A stretch of DNA of 64,000 bases from Phorcus lineatus (lineage: Eukaryota; Mollusca; Gastropoda; Trochida; Trochidae): positions 4,600,501 to 4,664,500 of the forward strand of contig OV121087.1 of NCBI GenBank assembly GCA_921293015.1, read 5' to 3'. Below the pieces are notes generated by a model that had not been told where the DNA came from, did not search any database, and was given only the letters and a program-made list of their open reading frames with translations. A program made the position numbers and the translations under genes. Positions within the stretch are counted from its first letter, which is position 1, and every line of letters starts with the position of its first letter. Shown here piece after piece: positions 1-13,000 of the stretch.

Positions 1-3000
1 TTTAAAATTATCAAAAACAGAGGTCTCTCCTAAATCGTGACATGTACGTGTATGTTTTTTACTTTGATGTATATTAACTAAAATTTCCTCGAAAATCTAG
101 GTCACAACTCTTTATAAGAAGGATTTATATAATCAGATTTGCCTTTAATTCCATTTAAAAGAAATACATCAGCAAATAAAAAGATCATTAACCTCGTGTT
201 TTCGAATCATAACTATTATAAAAATCAAAAAATGATATGTATAGCATAACCACACTTGCCTGATAATCTTTATCAATTGATAAAAATATTAAAACCAATC
301 TTAACGCTTGAAGCTATACGCAATTAGATTGTTTTGTTCATTAGGTTTACAAAACAGTCTTGTGAATTAATTTGATATTTTTATAGCTGTGAACCTCTTT
401 TTGGATAACAACGACCAAAATAACCCGTATTTATTTACAACCTGCCGGATGCACACATTTTCTTCTCCTTTCCTTTTGTCTTGTCTGGAGATGGTAGGTC
501 AAGATCACACAATGATATTAATGCATTCTACTTATAGCTACTAGGTATAGCTACAATCCATCTATATGATCTTCATAGCTTATCCGTCAAAGCACTAATG
601 ATCACAATAAAAGGGGTATGAATTCTTTCATAACATTTGAGAGCTATATAGAAGAATCGTCAATAAAAAAACATTCCTAATTGTTTACTTAAAAACATTT
701 TAATGGGATACAGAATCGATATTAATCGCATATTGTTTCTATTTCAAAACAAAATGTTTGTCTGCTTTTTGTTTAGTAGAATTGAAATAGCAATAGTGAC
801 AATGATAAACATGAACAATTCAAGCTGAGTATTTTGATAATTTATTTACTGATTGTATTCGTGCATAGTCATCAAAGTATTTTTTTCAATTTTGAGCATT
901 TATTTTTTTAAGGGCGTGTGTTACTTTTATTTGTTTTCTTACATGGTCTTCTTTATTGTGCGATATGTTCTCATTTGTGTTGTAATATTTGAGTAAGCGA
1001 TGCTATCTGTTGCATGCGATTGTACAGTTCAGTTGCAACCAAATTCATGTGCATTATCATGAATAAAACTTTGAAAACTGTATTGGCGACTCACATGGGA
1101 GACAAAATCCAACAACAAAGAATCCATTAATAAATAAGTAATTAAATAACTGCTGCAGTCTCGTAATAAATTCATAACATTATCGTATTGTGATAAAAGT
1201 CATCTTATCTGATAGTACTTGCAAACATTCAAACGATATCTTCTGAATATTCTCTAACGCCATTATGTCGTATGATAACAAACCTAAGGGGGGCAAACTG
1301 AAAATCTTTATTTTACGGCAAAGGTACGTGATTACGTTTATGAGACGTCTTTTCTCAAGAGTATAAGAGACGGCAAAACACATGCTATTACCGAATGGAA
1401 AGTTACAATAAAACATATCTCAGTGCTAACATACATGTAATACATTTCACCAGTGACACATTGATTAATAGTGTATTATTAGATTAACTCGAAAAGATAA
1501 TTGCATTCATCAGACCGTAGTTCATGCTTTACTAACATAAACTTAAATATTCAATGAACAAAATTGAAAAAAACCCATTATATTACTTCAGTTATCTTAT
1601 TAACCACATAAATAATCTAACAAAGTAGCAAGAAAGGTTTCAATCCATCGACTACTTATTTGAAAAATGAAATGAACGATAACTACAGTATCCCGCATTG
1701 TATACATTTTTAAAACCAGAATATGAAAGGAAATTCATACAATACTGGTCAACACTACATCAACATGTTTAAAATCGAGCTAATTCCGAGGAATAAAAGT
1801 TTTAAAATATGTACTTTATCAAGATGCAAACCCGTTCTGTTTAGAGCTTTCTTCTTCAAATGGACTGACCGTTACTTACTTTTATAGTCGGACATGATAA
1901 GTATGTTCATACCTATGTGTCGATGTACTATATATAAACATCGAGTTTATACACGGGGATATTAACAAATCTATTGTCTTGTCATGTCAAGTATGTATGC
2001 CATGTCTGTCCAAAAACTGGATATTACGAATGTATACATCAAATATCCAGGGGGTTTACGGCGGGGGCACAGTTCTATGCAAGGTGAGCACATGTATCTA
2101 CTCATATTTACATCAGTGTAGAAATATTGACATAGATAAATATACTTAATATCATGCAAACGACATGAACATTTGCATCATAGTGGGTTTACATTGACAT
2201 GCAATAGCTATTCGCTTGATAAATAAAGGGAATAGAGAACAGTGACACACTACAGCAGTAAAAGGGGCTCACGCTACTATCTTCATTTTAAAAAGACATG
2301 ACCATTGAAACATTTTTTGGGAGATAATCCTTCTAATATGTATACTTTTTTAAGTGATAGTGATATTTATGCAGCATAAATGCTCCAGTGTTAAAAAGTT
2401 TTAAATAGAATTAATGACTTGCCATTTGAAATCAGATTTTGCGAACATTTCCAGTAACCCAATATATTTCGTCAAATAAACTGATTTGCTTCTATTAGTT
2501 TGTTCAGAAAACTAATTCAGGATCTTTGACATTAGTTCAGAAATTGCTTTGCGTTAAAGACTTCTGACGAATGCCTGTATACTTCACGACTTTGAAAATG
2601 TAGTGTCACCATTGAATTTCTCCTTCTATACTTCATTAAAACGATCTCGTAATAGATTAATTGAACAAATTCATAAAAATGTCGAGTTTAGGATTTATAC
2701 AATACAAATAACATTACAAATTCTTTAATCAATCTTGTATTTATATCCTTCCACACAATGAAATAGAAAACGACAGTCAGAGTAATGCATTCTGAAAATG
2801 AAAAGATTACTGGTCAAAAACTAAAGTTATAATACAAAGCAATGTTATCTTAAACATTGTACACGTTTTTAAAATGATTTATTACTGAATTATTTAACCG
2901 ACACGTTATCGTGCCACCGTCCAGAAGAAAAAAAATGATAATGTTCGTTGAAACCTTTATGTATCACATTCGCGATAGAAAATGATGATTATTATCCAGG

Positions 3001-4235
3001 CAAAGGGATTTAAAAGGAGGCATTATACATCAAAGTCTTACCTCAAACTATAAATTCGTTGTGATAACACTGATGAAATTATGAATTATAGTCTGCGCCT
3101 TCTTCCAGTAAGATTTAGCTTTACTCTACAAACAGATTGTGACTATATAAACTGAAACCAAAACATAATCATGACAAAACTTAACAATATGGTTGTTTAC
3201 AATAAATTAGTATGCTCAAGGAATTCTTCTTTGAAGTTTCATTCTGCAAAGGTCTTTGAACTGGATCTATAATAGAAGTTGATTTGTGTATCAAGGACGA
3301 TGCATATCCCTTGTTCAAAGGTTTACTGATCTCGTAATTCTCAAGCCGTCGTCACAGTCATGGTACAAAGAAATTGCGATAAGGCTCTTGGGTTAACATC
3401 AAACCAAGAGTTATAATTAATGGGTTCTTATTTGTTTTTGTCAATAAAGTAAACTTCAGTTTGGCTGCATTAAAAAATATGTATTTTAATTTTTCTCATT
3501 TAATAAGGTCTAACGAAACAATATCATCGTAAAGTCTATTGTACATGTACATCTTTGTGGAAAATATTAACATCTTTTATGATGTTGTTAAAAGACCGAA
3601 ACCTGGTCTTATGAAAATCTATGTTAAGTTAAAATCTGTATTTCAAATAACAAAAGCGTGTGACGTTCGAATTAAGTTTCAGGTTTCACCTATGTTGCTG
3701 CACGAGCGTCTGAACGATCAACCAATTGACCATCAAACACGAGATGCGAAATAGTTAATCTAAGCTCGTGCTCTTGTTGCAGTCCGTAAACATCTGGGTA
3801 CTAAACACAATTAACCTGTTTCTATTCGTATTTGGTTCTGAAGGATTTGGACGTCGTATTAGTTATTACTACAGGATTGCAAAGGTTGTTGAATAGGATT
3901 AAATTCTTCCAGGGATAATGGCTCTAAGGTAGAATGTGTTTTCCTTCAACTTTGTGCAATTTAACCCTTGCTTACGCACTTAATTGACATATAGTATCAT
4001 GCAAAATTTTACTCTCTCTCTTGTGAACTCAACAGCCGCTTACAGTACTCAAATCTGTTAAACCTATATTTCGGAATGTTTTTAATATCTATTAGATTAT
4101 ATTCATTTCTATACTAACATAATTATGCGATATGTTGTAAAACGTAAGCTATGTATTTTGTTAAATGATTAATTTTCGGCAAACACAAATATACTGCCCC
4201 GAAAAAGAAAGTGTGCATGCTAAAAAATAACACTC

Positions 4236-4238
<3 letters not shown>
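1..4238. other. Gene-free AT-rich stretch
   Basis: I see no gene here. All open frames are short, AT-driven and without recognisable motifs, and I found no transposon ends. The one item of note is a segment near 546-603 that has a diverged relative near 10885-10942, listed separately. Confidence 0.6.
546..603 (+). repeat. Diverged repeat, copy 1 (partner at 10885-10942)
   Basis: The stretch from ATAGCTAC to CACTAATGATC matches the one at 10885-10942 in the same orientation with scattered mismatches and the same spacing of conserved words: ATAGCTAC, then ATCTTCA, then CACTAATGATC. This suggests an old low-copy repeat or a remnant of a larger duplication. No element type can be assigned. Confidence 0.45.

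Positions 4239-4291
<53 letters not shown>
4239..4291. repeat. (AT)n microsatellite
   Basis: An uninterrupted AT dinucleotide run of about 26 units. It produces an artificial Tyr-Ile-rich open frame on the plus strand that should not be read as a gene. Confidence 0.95.
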
Positions 4292-4292
<1 letters not shown>

Positions 4293-4523
4293 TTTTATTT
4301 GATGGTAATGTGTGGTCCACACGAGTAATTTCATTGTGCTATGACCAAGAATCTTGGTGCCATGGAGAGTTAGAGATACTAGGGGTCAAACACAAAAGTC
4401 ACACACTCAATATCACACACTCAATAATGACTAGCTCAGATCTGTTACGGGCAGTCATACCACCCAACACCATGAGAGACCCTCCCCCATACCGGTTTCG
4501 CTCCACGATACACGGATTTGCGT

Positions 4524-4899
4524 AGAGACGAGGATTCATCATTGGGATCCTAAAAAAAACCCAAGAATCCGTACAATGGAAGCATATGCACTCTCCTGCA
4601 CATAAGAAGTTCAGAACTCAGCCTTCTGATGCTCCAGTGCCCGAGAGTCGTATTGCACAGGTTGCATATCACCAATATTGCTTTGAACAACTTCAGTCCA
4701 GATCTGGCCCAAAGCGACTTCTATCTATTGTGCAATTTAAAATTGCGTGGTACAAGATTTAACGAAGTTAATGAACTCAAGGCAGCAACTGAGGCGTGAT
4801 TGAGGGGCCAATCAGGGGACTTTTCCCCGAAAGGTAATGATAGTTTCAAAGACCCATGGGCAAAGTGCATCTAGGTCCCGGGAGATTATTTTCAAAAAT
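4524..4899 (+). pseudogene. Mariner-type transposase relic, internally deleted
   Basis: Conceptual translation in shifting frames gives pieces of a DD34D/mariner transposase in order. These are an ETRIHHWDPKK block, a QESVQWKHMHSP block, a DAPVPESRIAQVA block, SPDLAQSDFYLLCNLK with the third-motif signature, RFNEVNELKAATEA, and a C-terminal piece ending GDYFQK. The aspartate expected just before the ETR segment is missing. The protein jumps from RTQPS straight to DAPVPES, so the catalytic middle with the second aspartate is deleted. At least two frameshifts (one at the A-run near 4552) and in-frame stops confirm it is dead. I saw no terminal inverted repeats around it. The family assignment rests on the motif order, which is characteristic of mariner-like elements. 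Confidence 0.85.
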
Positions 4900-7800
4900 A
4901 AAAACAATATCACAACCATTGAATTTTGTTTTATTTCCGATTCTATGAACTTATTGACTTTCCCTTGTATCATGTGACAATAACAATTGAAATCTGTCCA
5001 TTTTTTAACATAAGTCGTCGTTGTCCATTGATGTATGGAGACGGTTAAACATTAAAGTCTTATATATGCAATACGAAAATAACAGCCTTCGAATTGCAAC
5101 TCCAATATGCTTATGCTTACAGAAACGATCTTCAACATTTTTCACTTTTATTGTGAAACGTATCTAAAATAGGAAATAATGTTTATGAAAACATTCAGGA
5201 TTTGAACCACTTGTAGTGCATTCCAGGATGCATTACTCAATGGAATAAAGTTACAATATGAACGATTTGTCTACCGGCTTAAAGGAAATTGGATTGTTCG
5301 CTACATCATACAGAGCTTTGTATTTTATTGATAACCAGCCAGTCGGGGATAAGGGTTAATTGACATACGTTAAATGCTGAATACATTGGGGTACAAAACC
5401 TGTCAAGCATTGACTCTAAACCGAGACTATTTCAGTGTTAAATGAACTTTTCGACCTCCTCCAAGGGATTCATTTGGTAACATTGTATTTGAGAAACGTA
5501 GATAATAAGGGCAGACATGAATCATTGCTCAGTAGACCTATTTAATCAGTGTATTTTATAACATATATATATATACTCAGTACAGAAAGTGGTACTTAAA
5601 CATAGTGTATGTGAGGCTGGGACAATTATTAAAAATAATGTTATAGTTATGCACAGAAAAAGAATTTCGATTTGTCGTTAAGAGAATCTGACATTAAGAA
5701 AGACTACGTAAACCATACGGGGCAATATAATACTGGTAAGTATTTTGAATCAGCTTCTTCAAAGATCGCAAGGATATAACGTAATAATTTTCGATATGCA
5801 AGGATACAAATCAAATCAAAATGTTTGTTCAAGGTTTCACCGAATATTGAGCTAGAAAAAAGTTACACCTTCAATAATTAACAACATATACATGTATACA
5901 ACTATAAACCAGTCTTCTAAAAAACCTTATAAAATAGACAATTTCCATAAATACATTTTGGGCTTAATCAGCAAACATCTTCCTGTAAAGGTAAATGAAA
6001 CAGACGCACTACTGCGTTTCCTAAAAAGAATTTTCGAAATAGAGAAAGATAAGAGTCCACTGCTTGTTAGTTTAAAACCCCCAGATAACCATTACTTAAA
6101 TTGTTCCTTTAATTCTCATGAAGTTTGAAGATGTAACATAAGCATCATTTGTTTATAGTTTAGATGGACTGTTCTGTATATATGTATCGTTTTCGATTTA
6201 TGATGAAAACAAACGCATAGAGATTGACTTTGTGTATGATGTTTCGTGTCTACATTAATGAAAGAGTCGTCACATTTGACAAATTTCCATAAGCTTAAGT
6301 TTGTAAGGTTTACCCTTGGAAACAAATCTAACGCACTGAAACCTCTCTTTACAGCTACTTGACTTAGTAAATTGTTTGGCGACCTACCGATAATCCCAAG
6401 AAGCTTAAATGATCTCAAAAATACAAAGCGGTATCGATTTCTTGAAGTTTTGAGACTTATATTAGAACGCAAATTATATCAAAACGCTGCTTATATAAGC
6501 TTCAATTACAAATTCATCTTAATTTTCCTACGACTATCCTTTTCTGTATGTATTTCGGTGTATACATATATAATCTCTCTACGTATGAATCTCTAAAGAT
6601 CCATGTAAATGAAAATAGATATTGATTTTAAAGGATAAAGTTTAATGTAAGTTTATATTTGAAACCACATTTTTATAGAAGGAATTATTTCATTTGAATG
6701 AAGGTAGTTCCGAAAATAGCGTAATTCAATTATGGCATAACATGCATATAAGATAAAATAACCCAATGAGATAGGCCTGTCGCATTTTCCGTACATATCT
6801 GTGCTTGTCGCCAAGCCTGCGGTGACGGATAGCAATGGTTAAATGAGAAATCATATGAGAATTGCACAGGGCGCTGTGATCGAAACACTAATTTTGACTG
6901 GTTGTCAGCATGGTGTAAATTCACTAGTTACAGAGATCTGTGCAATTTTAAGCCACGTGGGGGGAGGGGGATGGTAGCGATCTAATAAACATCAACTTAA
7001 ACTTTACAAGTGTTTACTATAATGTTTTCGACTATAAAAAAGGAGTTGGTTGAGGATGCATTATTCAGACACTCAGTATACTGGAAAAGGGTTTGTACAT
7101 TTTACTTTTAGCCTTGTGACCTACATACTGAAAAAAGCTAAATGTACGTGTAAGTGTACATCTTAATTTTAAATTCAAGGATCTGTAAAGTTATCCAGTA
7201 TACACATGTCTAGAAATGCATTAAAGAAAACAAAAAGAGATATAACAAATAACAGATTCATAAATCTATAACATTCATTCAAGGCCCTTCAATTACAGCA
7301 CTGCAGAATTGTTGATACAACATTCATAAGGTAATAGACGAACAGTGACATACAATCTCTTCACCCCATTCCAATAATCCCCCTTCCAACCACACCCTCT
7401 CATCATTCACACATGAAGGAGAAAGTGAACTACGTCAGTGATAGCACAGCAAAGACTAAATACTTTTCTCGATCCAAAGATATGAAATAAACATAAATAT
7501 CAAGATGATACAGGCTTCAAATTATTTGAGAATTTAATTAATCTAATTCCGGTCACTTTAGAAATATGTTGATACCAGAAAAATCTTATCGCCATGAGCG
7601 TGAAACGACATGAGTTGATAACCTGGGTTATTTCCCCCACGTAATAAATGCCTGGGTTAAGACGAATATTAAATGATGATACAACATATACCATATACAA
7701 CATACCTTGAATGTTTACGGTTACGTTAACATATTAGAGAGCACAAGCAATACCATTGAAAGAACACAGTAGTATTCAACGTTTTCAACTTCACCTCTAA

Positions 7801-8060
7801 ACCAAACAATGAATTGACAAAGTCGCTTGCACACCAGATACATCTTAGCGGTAAGGGTACTGTTATTAATCAAATCTCTTTTGTCAACTCAGAATACGGC
7901 CTAGCGTTTATGATAAAGGCAATGAAAAGAAGTTCATATCCAATCTTTCTGAACACTTTGTCGCCGACATTATTGAGAGAATATTCAAGCACCTGTTAAC
8001 AGCGCACGTATGTGTTGTAGCTGAACGTGTTGAACTGTCTGCACAGGTACAGTTATATAC
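4900..8060. other. Stretch without a supported gene
   Basis: There are several 60-118 codon open frames on both strands, mainly 5.9-6.9 kb. None shows a recognisable domain and they overlap antisense to each other. A plus-strand frame at 5892-6128 and scattered readable peptide between 6250 and 6500 look slightly more protein-like than background and could be a decayed retroelement, but no diagnostic motif is present. A short G-rich patch lies near 6958-6971. Confidence 0.5.
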
Positions 8061-8063
8061 CAG

Positions 8064-8413
8064 GTAAGTGATTAACGTCTTTAACTAAAACTAAAGCAGA
8101 TGTGATCTGCACGATCTAGTTAACGCGTCAGAGCTTACCGAACGGAGGTCCCATCCATTCAATTCATTGTACTCATCGTTAACCTGTGGATTAACTGCTC
8201 TCTTAACAACCGAGGGAGATTAATAATATAGCCATACTTGAAACTGATAAATTCAGTTTTCAAACATAGGAACTCTGTAACTGGGCTACATGGTTACGTT
8301 ATGTAGTATGGAAATCATTGATCGACTATTTGTAAATATGAGAGTAGTTGCATCGATGCAAATTAGTTATTTAGTATATAATCAATTATCTAGTATACAA
8401 CTTTGTTATCCAG
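8064..8413 (+). other. Candidate 5' UTR intron of the methyltransferase gene
   Basis: A consensus donor CAG|GTAAGTG sits at 8061-8070. A plausible acceptor, CTTTGTTATCCAG, ends at 8413, twelve bases before the favoured start codon at 8425. Splicing these would give a non-coding first exon ending at 8063 joined to a second exon holding the whole coding sequence. This is inferred from splice-site appearance only; no transcript evidence is available. Confidence 0.4.
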
Positions 8414-8424
8414 GTGAAGTGAGA

Positions 8425-9426
8425 ATGAACTCTAAAGTTACTGTTTGGAAAGTTTTCATTTTCGTCATCATCATAGGCGTCTGTGGAAAAATATGGAGAT
8501 TCTTTTTGGATGGTTCGAAGAAGTCATCTAATAATATGTATATATATATTACTGGTACTCCAAAACCCGTGGCCTTTAACTCGAAACTGAGCAGAGAGTA
8601 CACACTGAAGAAGATTGCAAATATAACTGTGAGGAACAATAACAATGACTGGTTGCATGCCGATGATGTGTGTTACACAGGAGTTGTCTTTCCTTCATTC
8701 CACTTGACCTCGACCTTGGCAAATGCTACGCTGTATGTCCATAATGAAAACGAACTTTATATGACACTCAAAGAATTAAAAACTGGTTCATGGCCACGTC
8801 GAAACCTGGATGTACTTCTAGAGGGAATAAACAGACTGGAAAATGCTACCTTTATCGATATATATGCTGGAAGTGGCATTTATAGTCTACCAGTTGCCCG
8901 TCTAGGACGAAATGTCATTGCAGTTGAATACCGATACACGTATGCAGAACGACTATGTAGAGGGATAATCGCTGGGCAATTTCAGGGAAGGGTTACTATT
9001 GTCAATAACATGTTGTCAAATGTAACTCAAGTTGTTAAATTGCCGTACCAGCACCATGGAGAAAAGTCACAGAGAGACTTGAACGTGACAGGTGATGTGT
9101 TCAGTCAAGTATCAAGTATACCATTGTATTCACTCTTGGACCGTTTCACAGTCAAGGAGGCTGTTCTGAAGATCGACATGAACCGAGATGTTATACAATC
9201 AGTTCTTAGTTCAGGCAAGTTTTTTGAAGAAGTGAAAGTCCATTCCATTCTGTTAGAATGGCATGGTCCTACAAAGACAGAATATAAAGACGCTTTAATT
9301 TCCTTCTTTGCTAAATATAATTTTATTCCGTGCATTAATCCAATTTGTCTGTATCAGCTACAAGAGAGTTCAGGTAATTGGCCTTCGTATATATGGTGGG
9401 TTAACAAGGTATACATTTCTTGGTAG
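8425..9426 (+). CDS. FkbM-family methyltransferase-like protein, type II membrane anchored
   Basis: Probable S-adenosylmethionine-dependent methyltransferase of the FkbM family; substrate unknown. Counting from the ATG at 8425 (333 residues), a short N-terminus is followed by one hydrophobic helix at about residues 7-28 (WKVFIFVIIIGVCGKIW). The rest carries five N-x-T sites (about 66, 100, 140, 199, 220), so it is predicted to lie in the Golgi/ER lumen or outside the cell. The methyltransferase core shows motif I at 143-155 (FIDIYAGSGIYSL), the acidic AVEYR at 166-170, KIDMNRD at 249-255 and LLEWHG at 276-281, in FkbM order. The usual DIG at motif I is DIY here, and the usual glycine after KID is replaced. 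The frame is open upstream to an ATG at 8290, but that start adds 45 unlikely residues and a splice acceptor falls between. A complete stop is at 9424-9426. The family is certain enough; activity is not shown. Confidence 0.85.
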   Translation: MNSKVTVWKVFIFVIIIGVCGKIWRFFLDGSKKSSNNMYIYITGTPKPVAFNSKLSREYTLKKIANITVRNNNNDWLHADDVCYTGVVFPSFHLTSTLANATLYVHNENELYMTLKELKTGSWPRRNLDVLLEGINRLENATFIDIYAGSGIYSLPVARLGRNVIAVEYRYTYAERLCRGIIAGQFQGRVTIVNNMLSNVTQVVKLPYQHHGEKSQRDLNVTGDVFSQVSSIPLYSLLDRFTVKEAVLKIDMNRDVIQSVLSSGKFFEEVKVHSILLEWHGPTKTEYKDALISFFAKYNFIPCINPICLYQLQESSGNWPSYIWWVNKVYISW

Positions 9427-9542
9427 TCCCGTCTGTTGGTAACCGTTTATATTGAAAGCTTACATGTTTTACATTTATAATATATTTATACAACATATTA
9501 AGGTATACAGTGGTTTGAAAGCCAATAGATTACTGTATCGCC

Positions 9543-9548
9543 AATAAA
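9543..9548 (+). terminator. Candidate poly(A) signal of the methyltransferase gene
   Basis: AATAAA lies about 117 bases after the stop codon at 9426 and just before the MITE that starts at 9618. It is the first canonical signal downstream of the gene, in AT-rich DNA where chance matches are common. Confidence 0.4.
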
Positions 9549-9617
9549 TGGCAAAGGATAAGCGCCGTGAGCTGTCAGGATTAGTTGGATGTCTTTCATC
9601 AGATTGACAAACCAAAT

Positions 9618-10090
9618 TAAAGAGCCACTCCGTGATTTCATAACATATTAATGACCTTTGATACGAACCTCAATATCATATGTGGTGATATAAAATCAAA
9701 ACATCTTAACTTTTCATGTCCAAAAGACATATATATGACAAATACTGGTTTCCATGAAAATCTAAAAACAGCCTTATAAATGCACAGAGGTGTAGATATC
9801 ACGTCCAATGTACATGCATACTAGTTATATAACCTAACAAACACTATCAACTCCTAACTGCCCTCCTGGCTGTTTTAGATAAGTCTCCAAAATTACGTTT
9901 GACTATTTGACGCGCGCCACTGTCCAGTTTTCGATCATAATTGCGACGTTCTACCTTCATATTGTGACTGTACGAAACAAATTAGCTGTAAAATGTGTCT
10001 TTTTGGTAACAGTCGATACTTCGAGATCAAATGACACCATTGATTAAGTTTGGCATATATGACTAAAAACACTCACGGAGTGGCTCTTTA
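9618..10090. mobile_element. MITE with 18-bp terminal inverted repeats, TA-flanked
   Basis: The left end TAAAGAGCCACTCCGTGA (9618-9635) is repeated perfectly in inverse orientation at 10073-10090. The repeats begin and end with TA, consistent with a TA target-site duplication and AAGAGCC termini, as used by Tc1/mariner-type transposases. The roughly 470-bp body has no coding potential, so it is non-autonomous. It sits just downstream of the methyltransferase 3' end. The transposase family that moved it is not identified. Confidence 0.8.
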
Positions 10091-13000
10091 GGATAAATAT
10101 TATCCTGCTTGTAAGCGTGCATCGTTAACAGATAATTTTTTTTCGTATACTTGCTTTCAGGTATATGTCTATCTAAAAGGCCAGCGCAAACTACTACCTC
10201 ATGTGGAAATTCAAGGCTATCAATAATGATCAGTCTTTTGTAGAGTAAACCTTTGAAAAGTAGTAATTATGTCCTGCTATAACGCTGACAACTTTGTGTT
10301 ATTCCACTAACACTGGACTATTTACAGTTACAACAAATGACTTTCTAATGTTTAATTGCTAAGGTACTATCATGTGATGACAGTCATGTCATTAAAAGTC
10401 TACGTCGTACATTACTTCTCACATTATCCTTAGAAGTTGTCGACAGGATAAATAAATTTAACAAGCTTTTCTGACATTGTCAAACAACTGAAAAAAGGAC
10501 CTTAATATTCATCACAAGTTCAAGGGTAAATTGTTACATGGGTAGTACACTTATTTATTGAAAATAAATCAAAATTTTAAAAGACATTTGCATTATTTGC
10601 CTAAATGAGTGCACTGTAAAACTAATGTGCATATCGAATTTATTTTGGAAAGTCTAATCAAATACGACCAAGCAATCTTTCAAATCAATACAGAAATCTA
10701 TATTAAAATTGTGTATGATATATGAAAACATATGAAAAAGGTCGATATGTACTCTTTGGCAATTACTAAAAAAATTTCTTGCAAAAAACTAAAATCTAAT
10801 GAAAAAGTGCTCGTTTATCAATTATTTCTTCACATTATCATGTGATAAGTTAGGTGAACTTAAGCCCATTAATTATGTTCTGAATATAGCTACCACCCAC
10901 CTCTATAATCTTCAGTGCTAACCCACTAACGCACTAATGATCCATTTAATATGGGATCGGGACTGCTTCTGGACATGGTCAACAGGAAACAGTTGTCAAC
11001 ATTAAATATATGCATACAAAAATAGTTTTACGATGGAAATAACGATGTCTTAAAATCACAAAAGTGTTAGTTTTACAATTACGAAATTTCGAAATTGTTG
11101 GCGATATATTTTCAAAAGTCATGAAATTAAAACTAATTTTTGAAAACAAAATTTAAAAAACTTTGCTTTCACACACGCAAAAACACAACAAGGACAGTAC
11201 AATACGCAATGTCGACCATTTTGCTTGAATAGAGATTTGTTCAATTTAACATTTTCGGTTAATTTTTTCCCATTTTGTTCAAAAGGGTTATTTGAAAAAG
11301 CTTTCATTTGACGCCGACACAAAAGTTTTTTTAAACAAAATAGTGCACCGTTACTTGTTTCATATCTGCTTTTTTCATTATTTTGAAAGTTTGGTTGTCT
11401 TTTCCCCAAGGTTTAAATTAGGGGCCAAAACTTATCCATTCGTTCCTCCACTTTCTTAACAAACGGATGTAGAAAAGATTGTATTTTGTCATGAGTTAAA
11501 TCATGAATAATTCTTCAATAAAAATAGTTTCAACAGTTGAATTAATTCTAAAGGGCCAGCATAATTAGGATATTAATCTGTCTTTCAGGAAATGTTCTGA
11601 CATTCCATGTTTATGATTTATTACTATATGTAACGAAATAGATAGATAAGTAAGCTTTCTGTGAAACCATGTCTCAAACTGTCAATGTAAACATGTTTCA
11701 AAAGGTCTGTCAATAACCATATCCGCTCCTTGTAGAGAAATAAGGACAATGACAGTATTCAAGTATATCTGTACATCTGTTGATTTGTAATGAAACTCTA
11801 AACGCACTTGATATCAGAGAGCTATACAAGAAAATGTTCCTTCCGAGTGGGGAATCGGTTATGATATAAAGAACATACGGTAACTTAAGAGAAAATTCAT
11901 CCTAAGTTTCACGAATAACTGTACATTCAAATCTGTCCATATTGTCAATCTTTATTGCACACTATATCGTTTTTCCTTTTTGAATTTAGTTTTGAAGAGT
12001 TGAATGGCATAGTTAAAAAGCAATGACCATGCCAAACATAAAGCATATTGATTTAAATATATCAAATTTAAATTTTATTTTATTCACCTTGGTAATTGAA
12101 TGTCTCCGAGATTGATGAAAGCGTACTATTTTTTAATTGAAACGTTAAATGAAAACGGGCCATGGTTCAATATCAGTTTGCTTAGATGATACATTAGAAT
12201 AGAATATATATAAAACAATATATAAATCATCCATATTTTGGTCCAATATTGAGAACTTTAGATCTGTTATGCTTCCATTTTCTACGTCCTGTTTACTAGC
12301 GTCAGAAGATTACTGTTATAGCATAATCTAGGATTACGGTTTAAGAACAAGATACTCCCTATTTTCAGAGGGATAAGACATGAATCGATTCTTTCACTAA
12401 ACAGACAGATAGGATATATTTAAAAGAATTTATTGGTCCCACCTCTTCTGGTAGAGACACTTATCGCGATCGGTTGTAAAAAAAACCTCAAATGCTTCAA
12501 TGTAGAGAGACACACTGCATGGATAAATTTCATTTTTTGAACTTTTGAGGGACCCGCATTCCAATATTTCCAATATTTAACCTTCTTTGGTTGTCTTAAA
12601 CACATACGTCACCCATGCAAATTGTATGAACACATTTCATATTAGGTTTTGTACGTTTGCGTCTGGTGATAGTTATAAATAATCTAATGCTTCTATTTTG
12701 GCTGAATGTGGTAGGAATTATATTTATGTATTTTTGTTGATACCCTATTACATGTTATGAAGTTTACATATACTATAGGTATGGATATCTCAAGTAGCGC
12801 TAAGTTGTGGTACATTAATTTACAAAGTTGATAAAAAAAATTGGTTTTATTTTGTCAGAAATATTTCTTTCAATTATTATTTGTGGATGTGTGTGAGGAA
12901 CACAAGATGTGGGCAACAAGGAGTGATTTTAAAAGACTTTCTTAAGATAGGTGTGACTGTCAAAACTATTTTGTATTTTCTGAAATGCACAAATGTTAAT

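Noticed and set aside
4211-4525. Plus-strand 104-codon open frame
   Set aside because: Half of it is translation of the (AT)n repeat and the end runs into the mariner relic out of frame.
5892-6128. Plus-strand 78-codon frame with a somewhat protein-like sequence (ETDALLRFLKRIFEIEKD)
   Set aside because: Vaguely like a retroelement Gag segment, but no diagnostic motif, no neighbours of the right kind and no second copy to compare.
6116-6472. Minus-strand 118-codon frame
   Set aside because: Overlaps antisense to an equally readable plus-strand peptide; no domain recognised on either strand.
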